This document shows positions 7,476 to 12,654 of a stretch of 12,654 nt of DNA, piece after piece. Both the position numbers and the translations under genes were made by a program. Under the pieces are notes generated by a model. That model saw only the letters and a list, made by a program, of their open reading frames with translations. It was not told the origin of the DNA and searched no databases. Each line of letters starts with the position of its first letter. Within the stretch, counting starts at the first letter, position 1. This DNA comes from DATJHM01 sp035493895 (GTDB taxonomy: Bacteria; Chloroflexota; Ktedonobacteria; Ktedonobacterales; Ktedonobacteraceae), in the NCBI GenBank assembly GCA_035493895.1, contig DATJHM010000141.1, forward strand, positions 1 through 12,654. The letters run 5' to 3'.

Positions 7476-7504
7476 AGAATAACAGATTTGTATTGGGATG
7501 TCAA
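7476..7504 (-). promoter_or_regulatory. Promoter of the HTH regulator gene
   Basis: On the minus strand, TTGACA (7504-7499, perfect -35) and TATTCT (7481-7476, 4/6 to -10) are spaced by exactly 17 bp. Transcription would begin near 7469, giving a leader of about 50 nt that includes AGGAGGGG before the ATG at 7419. This is the best -35/-10 pair on this strand near the gene. Confidence 0.6.
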
Positions 7505-7509
7505 TACAA
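7488..7509. promoter_or_regulatory. Perfect inverted repeat overlapping the HTH promoter (operator candidate)
   Basis: TTGTATTG (7488-7495) and CAATACAA (7502-7509) form an 8-bp perfect inverted repeat with a 6-bp spacer. The outer arm covers the -35 hexamer (7499-7504) and the other arm lies in the -35/-10 spacer. A protein bound here would block RNA polymerase, so it is the natural operator for the adjacent HTH protein. The geometry (about 14 bp centre to centre of half-sites) suits Cro/C1-like dimers. Binding itself is inference. Confidence 0.55.
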
Positions 7510-7721
7510 TTAGCTGGAATATAAAGACATTTTCGTGACATAGAAACACAAAGCGCGCGATTTTTACTTTTTATCGTCACAAAAACAGTATTATATTATT
7601 TTTTCGCAACAAACATATATAAATTATCGTTACTATCTATGAAGCGCTTCAATAACAAAAAATATCAGATGTAAGATGTAGCACAAAAGCCTCCAGGAAA
7701 AGGAAAGAAGAGGAAACATAC
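7510..7721. other. Gene-free A+T-rich region upstream of the lectin-like gene
   Basis: No ORF is supported. Visible are: a 10-bp palindrome GAAGCGCTTC (7641-7650), two similar 10-mers TTATCGTCAC and TTATCGTTAC about 53 bp apart, an A+T-rich TATATTATTTTTTC stretch near 7590-7605 that could supply a -10, and a tandem AGATGTA duplication (7667-7680). The palindrome lies about 70 bp before the downstream ATG and could be an operator or start-site element for that gene. No -35/-10 pair is convincing. Confidence 0.35.
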
Positions 7722-8684
7722 ATGAACGAACATGTAAGCGATGACACGCATTTGCGCACTCCGAAAATATCGCGCCGCACTATTATTGCAGCCGGTGCGG
7801 GTCTGGTGGCAGCAGGCATCATGCCGCAAACCATCGTAGAGGCAGCGGAAATGAAGCCATTCGCCCCCCATCGGTGGAGTGGATGGGAAGATCTAGGCGG
7901 TATTATGACCTCAGGAGCAGGAGTATCCTCCTGGGCAGCCAATCGTCTTGATGTTTTTGTGCGTGGCACGGACAACGCGCTCTGGCACAAATGGTGGGAC
8001 GGTTCGTCCTGGTCCGGTTGGGAGAGCCTCGGTGGTGTGCTAAGAAGCGCGCCAGCAGCGGTCTCGTGGGGCAATAATCGTATAGATGTCTTTGGTCGTG
8101 GTACGGACAACGCGCTCTGGCACAAATGGTGGGATGGTTCGTCCTGGTCCAATTGGGAGAGCCTCGGGGGCATACTCACTTCTGCGCCAGCGGCGGCCTC
8201 ATGGAGTGCCAATCGCCTGGACGTCTTCGGTCGTGGCACCGATAATGCAATGTATCATAAATGGTGGAATGGTTCGTCCTGGTCCATCTGGGAGAATCTA
8301 GGGGGCGTGCTCACTTCAAGTCCTACAGCCACCTCCTGGGGCAGAAACCACATTGATTGTTTCACACGAGGCACGGATAATGCCCTCTGGCATAGGTGGT
8401 GGGATGGTCGCTGGCACAACTGGGAGAATCTCGGGGGCGTGCTGCTCTCAAGTCCTGCCGCCTCATCCTGGAGAACAGTGCGAAATAGTGCTCATGTTGA
8501 CACCTTCATCCGCGGGACAAACAACGCCCTCTGGCATAAATGGTGGGACAATGGTTGGAGTAGATGGGAAAATCTCGGCGGCAATTTCAGAGATGACCCC
8601 GCCGCAGTCTCCTGGAGCCGTGATCGCATCGATGTCTTCGTGCGCGGCACCAATAATCACCTCTGGCATCGCTGGTATAGCTAG
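7722..8684 (+). CDS. Tat-exported PLL-like beta-propeller lectin (six repeats)
   Basis: A 320-residue exported protein. The N-terminus has the twin-arginine motif SRRTII (residues 18-23) followed by a mildly hydrophobic AAGAGLVAAG core, with probable cleavage near VEA (39-41). From residue 54 to the end it consists of six copies of a ~45-residue unit (starting at about 54, 99, 144, 189, 233, 281). Each reads W-E-x-LGG, then a Ser/Pro/Ala stretch, SW, RxDVFxRGTxNALWHKWW. This is the pattern of PLL/PHL-type lectins (DUF346-like), which bind fucose or O-methylated sugars on propeller blades; those have seven repeats, so six is notable. Mature size fits a six-bladed propeller. AGAGGAAAC precedes ATG 7722. 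Glycan binding is inferred from the family, and the ligand is unknown. No enzyme domain is seen. Confidence 0.82.
   Translation: MNEHVSDDTHLRTPKISRRTIIAAGAGLVAAGIMPQTIVEAAEMKPFAPHRWSGWEDLGGIMTSGAGVSSWAANRLDVFVRGTDNALWHKWWDGSSWSGWESLGGVLRSAPAAVSWGNNRIDVFGRGTDNALWHKWWDGSSWSNWESLGGILTSAPAAASWSANRLDVFGRGTDNAMYHKWWNGSSWSIWENLGGVLTSSPTATSWGRNHIDCFTRGTDNALWHRWWDGRWHNWENLGGVLLSSPAASSWRTVRNSAHVDTFIRGTNNALWHKWWDNGWSRWENLGGNFRDDPAAVSWSRDRIDVFVRGTNNHLWHRWYS
7881..8681 (+). repeat. Tandem internal repeats encoding six propeller blades
   Basis: The coding sequence repeats with a period of about 135 bp. Copies one and two are very close at the DNA level: 7968-8032 and 8103-8167 are identical at 62 of 65 positions. 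Copy three is also close, while four to six have diverged and copy five carries an inserted segment (period 144). Recent duplication or gene conversion between the first blades is likely. Confidence 0.75.
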
Positions 8685-8692
8685 CGTCTCCG

Positions 8693-8733
8693 CCCCTTCA
8701 TACGGCCTCTCAAGCAGAAGTTGTATGAAGGGG
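8693..8733. terminator. Hairpin after the lectin-like gene
   Basis: CCCCTTCATAC (8693-8703) and GTATGAAGGGG (8723-8733) form an 11-bp perfect stem with a 19-base loop, starting 9 bp after the stop codon. The following plus-strand sequence is GAAAATAGAG, so no T tract marks an intrinsic terminator there. Between convergent genes it may still terminate or protect transcripts of either strand. Confidence 0.4.
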
Positions 8734-8739
8734 GAAAAT

Positions 8740-8825
8740 AGAGATTACCTGGAATGCTCGGTTTCAAGCAAAAAGCGAGCTGATACGCCTGCGCGATCCA
8801 TTGACTGCTAAGCCAGGTAATCTCT
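8740..8825. repeat. 13-bp perfect inverted repeat spanning the sigma-like gene's stop codon
   Basis: AGAGATTACCTGG (8740-8752) is the exact reverse complement of 8813-8825, which encodes the last residues (RDYL) of the sigma-like protein. The arms are 60 bases apart. Read on the minus strand, the outer arm is followed by ATTTTCC, so the 3' end of the transcript could fold into a terminator-like stem that includes the last codons. A smaller GCTCG/CGAGC pair lies inside the loop. No known element matches it. Confidence 0.5.
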
Positions 8826-9275
8826 GAGCTTACGCAACGCACGCTCTTCAATCTGGCGAATACGCTCGCGGGTGACGCGCATACGATGTCCAATCTCCTC
8901 AAGAGAATAGCAGCGATTATCGAGCAAACCGAAGCGTAGCTCGATCACCTGCCGTTCACGCAGACTTAAATCGCCCAGGTGCTGGCGCAGTTTCTCGCGC
9001 ATCACCTGATATTCAGGGATATCCGCAGGTACATCTCCGGACTCCAATGCGTCGTGCTTCTTCGACTCAAATCCCTGATGATGCAGATTACCATGACGTA
9101 CGACGTGTAAACGCCACGCTTCCTCAGTAACCAGAGCTATCTGGTCCGCGCTTTCAAGTGGGAAAAGAAGCATACAGGCGTGAATCGTCTGACGAATGGC
9201 TCGCTCATGCAACGCTGCTATGGGTGCATACTTTAAAACCGAATCATATGCCACTCCGGCCAGAGCATTGCTCAT
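8808..9275 (-). CDS. Sigma-70 region 4-only protein
   Basis: A 155-residue protein with a C-terminal sigma-70 region 4 closely resembling the primary sigma factor: LSLRERQVIELRFGLLDNR (103-121) followed by YSLEEIGHRMRVTRERIRQIEERALRKLRDYL (123-154), the HTH that recognises -35 elements. The RERIRQIE stretch is strongly conserved. Regions 1 to 3, including the -10-reading region 2, are missing; residues 1-95 have no motif that I recognise. It therefore cannot act alone as a normal sigma factor; it could be one half of a split sigma, an anti-sigma-like competitor, an activator, or a relic. ATG at 9275 follows AAAGGAGG, which disfavours the upstream start at 9305. A candidate promoter lies near 9361-9388. 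No region-2 partner is visible in this window. Confidence 0.8.
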   Translation of the reverse strand: MSNALAGVAYDSVLKYAPIAALHERAIRQTIHACMLLFPLESADQIALVTEEAWRLHVVRHGNLHHQGFESKKHDALESGDVPADIPEYQVMREKLRQHLGDLSLRERQVIELRFGLLDNRCYSLEEIGHRMRVTRERIRQIEERALRKLRDYLA

Positions 9276-9360
9276 GCTATCCTCCTTTGGCAAACATCCT
9301 GCCATGCAGTGAAGAGAGGGATAGGAGAATGTATCTCTCCTCTTATCTACTTATGCTTAT

Positions 9361-9388
9361 CTTATAATTTTTTTCCCAGTTGTAGCAA
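9361..9388 (-). promoter_or_regulatory. Candidate promoter of the sigma-like gene
   Basis: On the minus strand, TTGCTA (9388-9383, 4/6) and TATAAG (9366-9361, 5/6) are spaced by 16 bp, with an A tract between them. Transcription would begin near 9354, giving a leader of about 80 nt that contains an AGGAGA/TCTCCT hairpin (9323-9328, 9336-9341). Consensus prediction. Confidence 0.4.
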
Positions 9389-9423
9389 GTAACCTACAGC
9401 AAGGAGCAAGCAAATTGAAAATA

Positions 9424-9834
9424 TCAGATCAAGGTAGTCCTCCCACTGATCGCCGCTTCACCTTCTTCTGGCTCCGCGACCAGAACTCCGCCTTCTGCCA
9501 TCGCAGGAGGTATAGTGTGTAGCGCCTTCTGATACAGCCACCAGGCAATAAAGCCATGACAGGCGAAGAGTAGACAGAAGCCATTCAAACCAATCATAGC
9601 AGCATAAAAGAAATGCCTGGGCAGCGCAGGACGATACAGCACGTACAAAAGTAGATCCACGACCAGAACTCCAAGCACAGTACCAAGCAATTCTTCAGGC
9701 GCAGGTTGCGCAGAAACATGGCGTTCAGGCGCGAAATAAATCTGCCAGAAACCCAGCACAAGCGGAAAAACAATACACATAAGAGAGGCAACAAGCAGCA
9801 GAATCTCTAAAGAGATACGAGCAAACAGTGGCAT
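9424..9834 (-). CDS. Three-TM membrane protein of unknown function
   Basis: I do not recognise this 136-residue protein. Hydrophobic segments at ~8-34, ~50-67 and ~75-101 give three membrane-spanning helices. They are separated by a polar loop rich in Glu/Pro/Ala (36-48) and a short basic loop (RPALPRH). The C-terminal tail (102-136) is acidic, with an EPEEGE run, and probably sits on one side of the membrane. The ATG at 9834 follows GGAGGGG and is preferred to a GTG at 9849, which would put that site inside the coding region. It lies 148 bp upstream of the sigma-like gene in the same direction. A separate promoter seems to precede that gene, so they may not share a transcript. No transporter or enzyme signature is visible. 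Confidence 0.6.
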   Translation of the reverse strand: MPLFARISLEILLLVASLMCIVFPLVLGFWQIYFAPERHVSAQPAPEELLGTVLGVLVVDLLLYVLYRPALPRHFFYAAMIGLNGFCLLFACHGFIAWWLYQKALHTIPPAMAEGGVLVAEPEEGEAAISGRTTLI

Positions 9835-9849
9835 CTTTCCCCTCCACAC

Positions 9850-10139
9850 AAACTATACCGCAACAACGTTCTTCTCTTTTCAGTATACGTATTCCTGCCA
9901 GGAGCAAGCAGAGAAACTGGACAGTTCCCGCTCGCCTTACGTCTGTTCGCTCTTCGGATAAGCAGTATCTTGAGCGAATTCGGCAGCTATCGCGATAAAA
10001 TTTGGATTGATATTATACTGAATCTTAGAGATACGAGAGATACAAGACATGCTAAGAAAAGACACATTCTTATTCGTTTATAAGAGATTTTTCCATGGTA
10101 GAAAAGAACGATACAACAGATAGAAAGGAGTGCTTTGCT
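9850..10139. other. Divergent intergenic region, no supported gene
   Basis: The stretch between the membrane protein and the lipoprotein gene is A+T-rich toward its right half. Tandem GAGATAC units (~10027-10040) and TATA-like stretches (for example ATATTATACT near 10010-10019, TATAAG near 10079) could be promoter elements for the plus-strand gene, but no good -35/-10 pair was found. I see no structured RNA or repeat array here. Confidence 0.3.
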
Positions 10140-10733
10140 ATGCGCAAAACATCACAACCCTGGTACTTTCCTATTCTTTTGCTTGTGGGAAGCATGATCA
10201 TGGCTGGATTATCTTTCACAGGCTGTGGTGGTCCATTCGCCTCCCATACAGCCAACCAGTGTCCCAACAAACAGGATTGCCCGAGCAATAACGCAATCCC
10301 CACGGCGACCATATCGATCAATCCGACTCAATCAACCACGATTATCGAGACGCCAGTAAGCAAGATCCCCCGGGAAGCCTATATCATCCTTTCCAGCAGC
10401 TATGGCCAGGACTCAGGGCGCATCGTTCCTGGAGGCGCACATCTCCACATTCAACTCGTTCCTCATGGGAAGTTGATCAACGGGCAGACGGGCAGGACGC
10501 TCTCATTCAATCGCACCGCGAGCAAGAATGATATCGGGCTCAAGAATATTCCCCCGGGCACCTACACTATACAAATTAGCGGAACTGATAGCGATGGGGC
10601 ACAATTAAATCTCTGTTTGAGTTACGACGATAGTGAACCGTCTCCCAGGCAGACACTGGCGCTACAAAATGGCCTGCTCGGGGTAGAAGGTCAGAGCGCA
10701 ACACTGGTGCAATTGATGACCTGTCCGACATAA
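10140..10733 (+). CDS. Putative lipoprotein of unknown function
   Basis: I do not recognise the family of this 197-residue exported protein. It has a short basic start (MRKTSQ), a hydrophobic core (PILLLVGSMIMAGL, 11-24) and then FTGC with Cys29. That resembles a lipobox, although Phe at position -3 is atypical, so type I cleavage or anchoring by the hydrophobic stretch are alternatives. Residues 30-76 are Asn/Pro/Thr/Ser-rich and form a linker. Residues ~77-197 look beta-rich (IPREAYIILSSS, GGAHLHIQLVPHG, NIPPGTYTIQISGTDSDG) and suggest an immunoglobulin-like or carboxypeptidase-regulatory-like fold; PPGTYTI is typical of such domains. Cys159 and Cys195 could form a disulfide. ATG at 10140 is chosen because AAAGGAG precedes it; a longer in-frame start at 10095 lacks that support. 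Confidence 0.65.
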   Translation: MRKTSQPWYFPILLLVGSMIMAGLSFTGCGGPFASHTANQCPNKQDCPSNNAIPTATISINPTQSTTIIETPVSKIPREAYIILSSSYGQDSGRIVPGGAHLHIQLVPHGKLINGQTGRTLSFNRTASKNDIGLKNIPPGTYTIQISGTDSDGAQLNLCLSYDDSEPSPRQTLALQNGLLGVEGQSATLVQLMTCPT

Positions 10734-10752
10734 GATGTTCTTGAGAGGATTA

Positions 10753-10808
10753 CAGGGAAACGTTCTTCGCTAAATTGAGAAAGATAAACAACGAAGAACA
10801 TTTCCCTG
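10753..10808. terminator. Bidirectional hairpin between convergent genes
   Basis: The arms 10753-10769 and 10792-10808 pair over 17 positions with one mismatch (CAGGGAAA and GTTCTTCG blocks), around a 22-base loop. It sits between the stop of the plus-strand lipoprotein gene (10733) and that of the minus-strand membrane gene (10822). There is no T tract, so it is a plausible shared terminator or transcript-stabilising hairpin. Confidence 0.5.
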
Positions 10809-10821
10809 GCGAGGATTGCGG

Positions 10822-11196
10822 CTATACGCGAAGACGTTTTTGTGTGCGCTCCTCGATGAGCAACAAGACAAGCAGGACGATTTCAGCTGCTTTTGTCACA
10901 GCATCAAGTGGATCAAGGCTACTATGATCGGCCATAAGGATCCACATGACAATGGTCAAAGCGGTATAGACAATGAGGATCAGGCGCACAATATGGTGAA
11001 ATTGTGCGAATTGTGGCAGGTAGAGAGCTGCCACTAGCCCCAGATAGCCTAGCCCATTTAGCAAAAACCAGAGGCGCAGGTCTTCATCTGGTTCACTCGA
11101 CAGGTAGAGATGAACACCGGCAGTAAACGCTGCCAGGAGTATAATCCCTACTTGAAGAACCCCAATATGTCGTGCTCGATGCGTAACCTGTTCCAT
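10822..11196 (-). CDS. Four-TM membrane protein of unknown function
   Basis: I do not recognise this 124-residue protein. Four hydrophobic segments are evident: ~12-32 (start VLQVGIILL), ~42-60 (LWFLLNGLGY), ~69-89 (IVRLILIVYT) and ~100-115 (VTKAAEIVLL). It has short loops and a basic C-terminus (RTQKRLRV), so the ends probably lie in the cytoplasm. His67 and His68 and the Pro/Phe-rich loop between helices two and three might bind a ligand, but no motif is known to me. ATG at 11196 is preferred to a longer frame from 11262: GAGAGGA lies about 10 bp upstream, the additional residues are polar, and the longer start overlaps the T tract of the preceding terminator. It is separated from the GNAT gene by a terminator, so it has its own promoter, which I could not identify. 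Confidence 0.6.
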   Translation of the reverse strand: MEQVTHRARHIGVLQVGIILLAAFTAGVHLYLSSEPDEDLRLWFLLNGLGYLGLVAALYLPQFAQFHHIVRLILIVYTALTIVMWILMADHSSLDPLDAVTKAAEIVLLVLLLIEERTQKRLRV

Positions 11197-11257
11197 AGAA
11201 GAGCCATCCTCTCTATTCGAGGCAGAAACACTTGTTTGAGCACAAAAAAGTTCGGCA

Positions 11258-11311
11258 AACAAAAAACTGTTAGTAGATCTCGAAATCCAGTTACAGTGAG
11301 ATCTACTAACA
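11258..11311 (-). terminator. Intrinsic terminator of the GNAT acetyltransferase gene
   Basis: A 14-bp perfect inverted repeat (11268-11281 and 11298-11311) with a 16-base loop is followed on the minus strand by GTTTTTTGTTTG. The stem is A+T-rich with an AGATCT in each arm. The T tract is the best in the window, and the hairpin lies about 90 bp after the GNAT stop codon. Confidence 0.85.
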
Positions 11312-11401
11312 ATTATAGATAAGCCTCAAAGCAAGGAAGGATAGGAATAGTTTACCTGCGCGATTTTCTCTCGCGGCGAGAAAAAGCGCATGATCTCCCC
11401 A

Positions 11402-11932
11402 TCAGGCTTCTCCGCGCAATTTGCTATACACGACCAGATCATGCCAGCTCCCATTGCGCCACTGCGCCTGACGCAAGATTCCATCTCTGGTAAAACCGGC
11501 TTTCTCCAATGAGCGCTGTTCAGCACGATTGGTAATATCGGTTGAGGCTTCCACCCGTTGCACTAAATAGGTGGCAAACAAATAGTCGGCAAGCAACTTC
11601 TGAGCCTGCGTACCATAGCCATGCCCGCGATAGTCAGCGTGAATGCTGAGGCCAATATTATAGGCGATACTTGCCGTATTGGGTCCATAGCGTTGCTGAT
11701 GGTAACCTATATCGCCAATCACGGTGTTATCCAGCAGGGTGATAACAAACTTGCCAGAATACGCACTGAGATAGCCATCTCGTGCGTCGAAATTGGCAGC
11801 AAGAACATCGGGACGCTCCAGGCCGAAAAAATTATACTCACTTTCAAAATTCAGATCGTTGGTCCAGGCTTCAAATAAGGGAAGATCCGCGCGGCTGAGT
11901 GGGCGGAGACGAATGCTTTCACTATAAAGCAT
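11402..11932 (-). CDS. GNAT-family N-acetyltransferase (RimJ/RimL-like)
   Basis: A 176-residue cytoplasmic acetyltransferase that moves the acetyl group of acetyl-CoA to an amine, the substrate being unknown. The fold is complete: ESIRLRPLSRADLPLFEAW (5-23) is the start typical of RimJ/RimL-type enzymes, YNIGLSIHADYRGHGYG (91-107) contains the acetyl-CoA pyrophosphate loop R-G-x-G-x-G (102-107), and VEASTDITNRAEQRSLEKAGF (127-147) is motif B with the characteristic N-x-A-x-x-x-S-x-E-K-x-G-F. The closing QWRNGSWHDLVVYSKL (157-172) matches the family's last strands (G-x-W-x-D-x-x-x-y-s-x-L). Length is standard. The ATG follows AAAGGTG at a loose 9-12 nt spacing. Could be ribosomal-protein, antibiotic or metabolite acetylation; nothing in the context decides. 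A strong terminator follows it. Confidence 0.93.
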   Translation of the reverse strand: MLYSESIRLRPLSRADLPLFEAWTNDLNFESEYNFFGLERPDVLAANFDARDGYLSAYSGKFVITLLDNTVIGDIGYHQQRYGPNTASIAYNIGLSIHADYRGHGYGTQAQKLLADYLFATYLVQRVEASTDITNRAEQRSLEKAGFTRDGILRQAQWRNGSWHDLVVYSKLRGEA

Positions 11933-11989
11933 GTTTTTTTTGCACCTTTATCCTGAAAAAATCGAACAACTTGTAATTATAGTTTTTCT

Positions 11990-12019
11990 ATAAAAGCATA
12001 TTTCTCCGGGGTATGTCAA
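11990..12019 (-). promoter_or_regulatory. Candidate promoter of the GNAT gene
   Basis: On the minus strand, TTGACA (12019-12014, perfect -35) is followed after 18 bp by TTTTAT (11995-11990, 4/6 to -10). A perfect TATAAT (11981-11976) lies further down but lacks a matched -35. It sits after the hairpin that ends the TPR gene. Prediction by consensus. Confidence 0.4.
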
Positions 12020-12040
12020 AGAGGAGCAGCATAAACCTAA

Positions 12041-12078
12041 ATAACAATGACCATCTATACAGGGACGGCCATTGTTAT
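12041..12078 (-). terminator. Terminator-like hairpin after the TPR gene
   Basis: Arms 12041-12052 and 12067-12078 pair over 12 positions with one mismatch (ATAACAATG and CATTGTTAT outer blocks) around a 14-base loop. On the minus strand the stem is followed by TTAGGTTTAT, a weak T-rich tail. It begins 9 bp after the stop of the minus-strand TPR gene. Confidence 0.6.
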
Positions 12079-12086
12079 TGTTCACG

Positions 12087-12654
12087 TCAGAGGCGAGATT
12101 GCAATTGTTGGGCCTCGAGGGCGAGCAGGGCAAATTCGTTTTGCGGTTCAGCACTGGCGAAGAGGGCAAGACCTTCACGAGCCTGTTGCTTCTGATCCAG
12201 CAATAACAGGATCTGCACGCGCGTGAGTTGACCTTTGAGACGGGTCTCGGCCTCCAGTTCTTCGAGCGCGAGCACTCGTTGAATAGTGCGCAAAGCGTGC
12301 TGCAAATGATGGGTATAGAGCTCCGGCAGGTCCTGGGCACGCTCAGCCAGGGCGATACGCATATTGCTCAGCGCAACAAGAGCCGCTCCGATACAGGGAT
12401 GATTGTTGTGCATGGCGCGTCCAATGCTCAGGGAACGCAGCACACAGCTCTGTGCCTCGTCCAATTTTCCCTGTGCCTGCAATACGGCCGCCAGATAGGC
12501 GTTCCATTTGCAAAGATACTCGCGATCATTTAAGCGCTCTTGATAGCTGATGGCCCGGCGATAGAGTAAAGCCGCCTCTTCCAGATCCGGCTGATCGGGA
12601 GCTGCGGCCAGTTCGGCCTGGTTCCAGAAGATCACGCCCATAAGCGGCTCGTCG
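12087..12654 (-). CDS. TPR-repeat protein, C-terminal part (runs off the window)
   Basis: The frame is open from the right window edge (before the Met at 12641 come codons for D-E-P-L), so the true start is outside. At least 188 residues are visible. They form tetratricopeptide-like helical pairs: ALLYRRAISYQERL, YLAAVLQAQGKLDEAQSCVLRSLSIGRA and VQILLLLDQKQQAREGLALFAS, each with the A-x-x-x-x-G-x-x-x-x-A pattern. The motif is degenerate and spacing is uneven, so this is a TPR or TPR-like superhelix used for protein-protein contacts. In bacteria such a tail often ends large NTPase/LuxR- or BTAD-type regulators, but the part that would tell is missing. It is followed by a terminator-like hairpin. 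No catalytic motif is visible. Confidence 0.75.
   Translation of the reverse strand, partial: DEPLMGVIFWNQAELAAAPDQPDLEEAALLYRRAISYQERLNDREYLCKWNAYLAAVLQAQGKLDEAQSCVLRSLSIGRAMHNNHPCIGAALVALSNMRIALAERAQDLPELYTHHLQHALRTIQRVLALEELEAETRLKGQLTRVQILLLLDQKQQAREGLALFASAEPQNEFALLALEAQQLQSRL

Noticed and set aside
7649..8239. Repetitive 196-codon minus-strand frame with SQPDQDEPSHHLCQSALSV repeats
   Set aside because: The repeats are the reverse complement of the lectin blade repeats, so the periodicity is explained by the plus-strand gene.
7881..8681. Periodic repeats that might suggest a CRISPR-like array
   Set aside because: The period is ~135 bp, in frame, encodes conserved WHKWW blades, and there are no unique spacers.
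10095..10139. Longer start for the putative lipoprotein
   Set aside because: It would place a charged 15-residue stretch before the signal peptide and bury the AAAGGAG site in coding sequence.
1..12654. Search for a defence island, toxin-antitoxin pair, biosynthetic cluster or mobile element
   Set aside because: The HTH gene has no toxin partner, there are no transposase, integrase, nuclease or synthase motifs, and no flanking direct repeats; adjacent genes belong to unrelated functions.

Overview
The window looks like ordinary chromosome from a Gram-positive-like, non-enteric bacterium. My best guess is a Ktedonobacteria-type Chloroflexota. The clues are a Tat-exported protein built from PLL-type lectin repeats, a secreted beta-propeller with a Thr/Pro linker and a C-terminal domain of a kind I associate with Ktedonobacter secreted proteins, a TPR-rich protein at the right edge, purine-rich Shine-Dalgarno sites, and intermediate base composition with A+T-rich intergenic DNA. 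This placement is inference from remembered families and no search was run. There are no rRNA or tRNA genes, transposases, CRISPR arrays or phage modules.

Layout, left to right. Positions 1-3415 are all on the minus strand: a secreted YVTN-like beta-propeller (1577-3415) ending in an 18-bp perfect hairpin, then an agmatinase-family ureohydrolase (293-1246) with its own promoter, followed 58 bp later by a membrane protein cut by the window edge (1-234). A 682-bp gene-free divergent region (3416-4097) follows. It carries a promoter-like TTGACA and a string of hairpins leading into fdhA (4098-5291, +), a zinc- and NAD-dependent, glutathione-independent formaldehyde dehydrogenase. trmB (5570-6250, +) then faces map (6271-7059, -). 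Upstream of map, in the same direction, is a small HTH regulator (7144-7419, -) whose promoter is overlapped by a perfect inverted repeat, suggesting autoregulation.

The centre-right part holds a Tat-exported six-repeat lectin-like propeller (7722-8684, +), a short sigma-70 region-4-only protein (8808-9275, -), a three-TM membrane protein (9424-9834, -), a putative lipoprotein (10140-10733, +), a four-TM membrane protein (10822-11196, -), a RimJ/RimL-type GNAT acetyltransferase (11402-11932, -) ending in a clear terminator, and the C-terminal part of a TPR protein (12087-12654, -).

The genes do not form one pathway. Housekeeping functions (TrmB, MetAP, FdhA, ureohydrolase) are mixed with cell-surface and regulatory genes. 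Several genes begin at an internal Met with a strong ribosome-binding site rather than at the longest possible start; those shorter starts are used here. I found no convincing new multi-gene system. The most interesting single items are the region-4-only sigma-like protein with a 13-bp inverted repeat over its stop codon, the self-overlapping operator of the HTH gene, the structured fdhA leader, and the six-repeat (rather than seven) PLL-like propeller.
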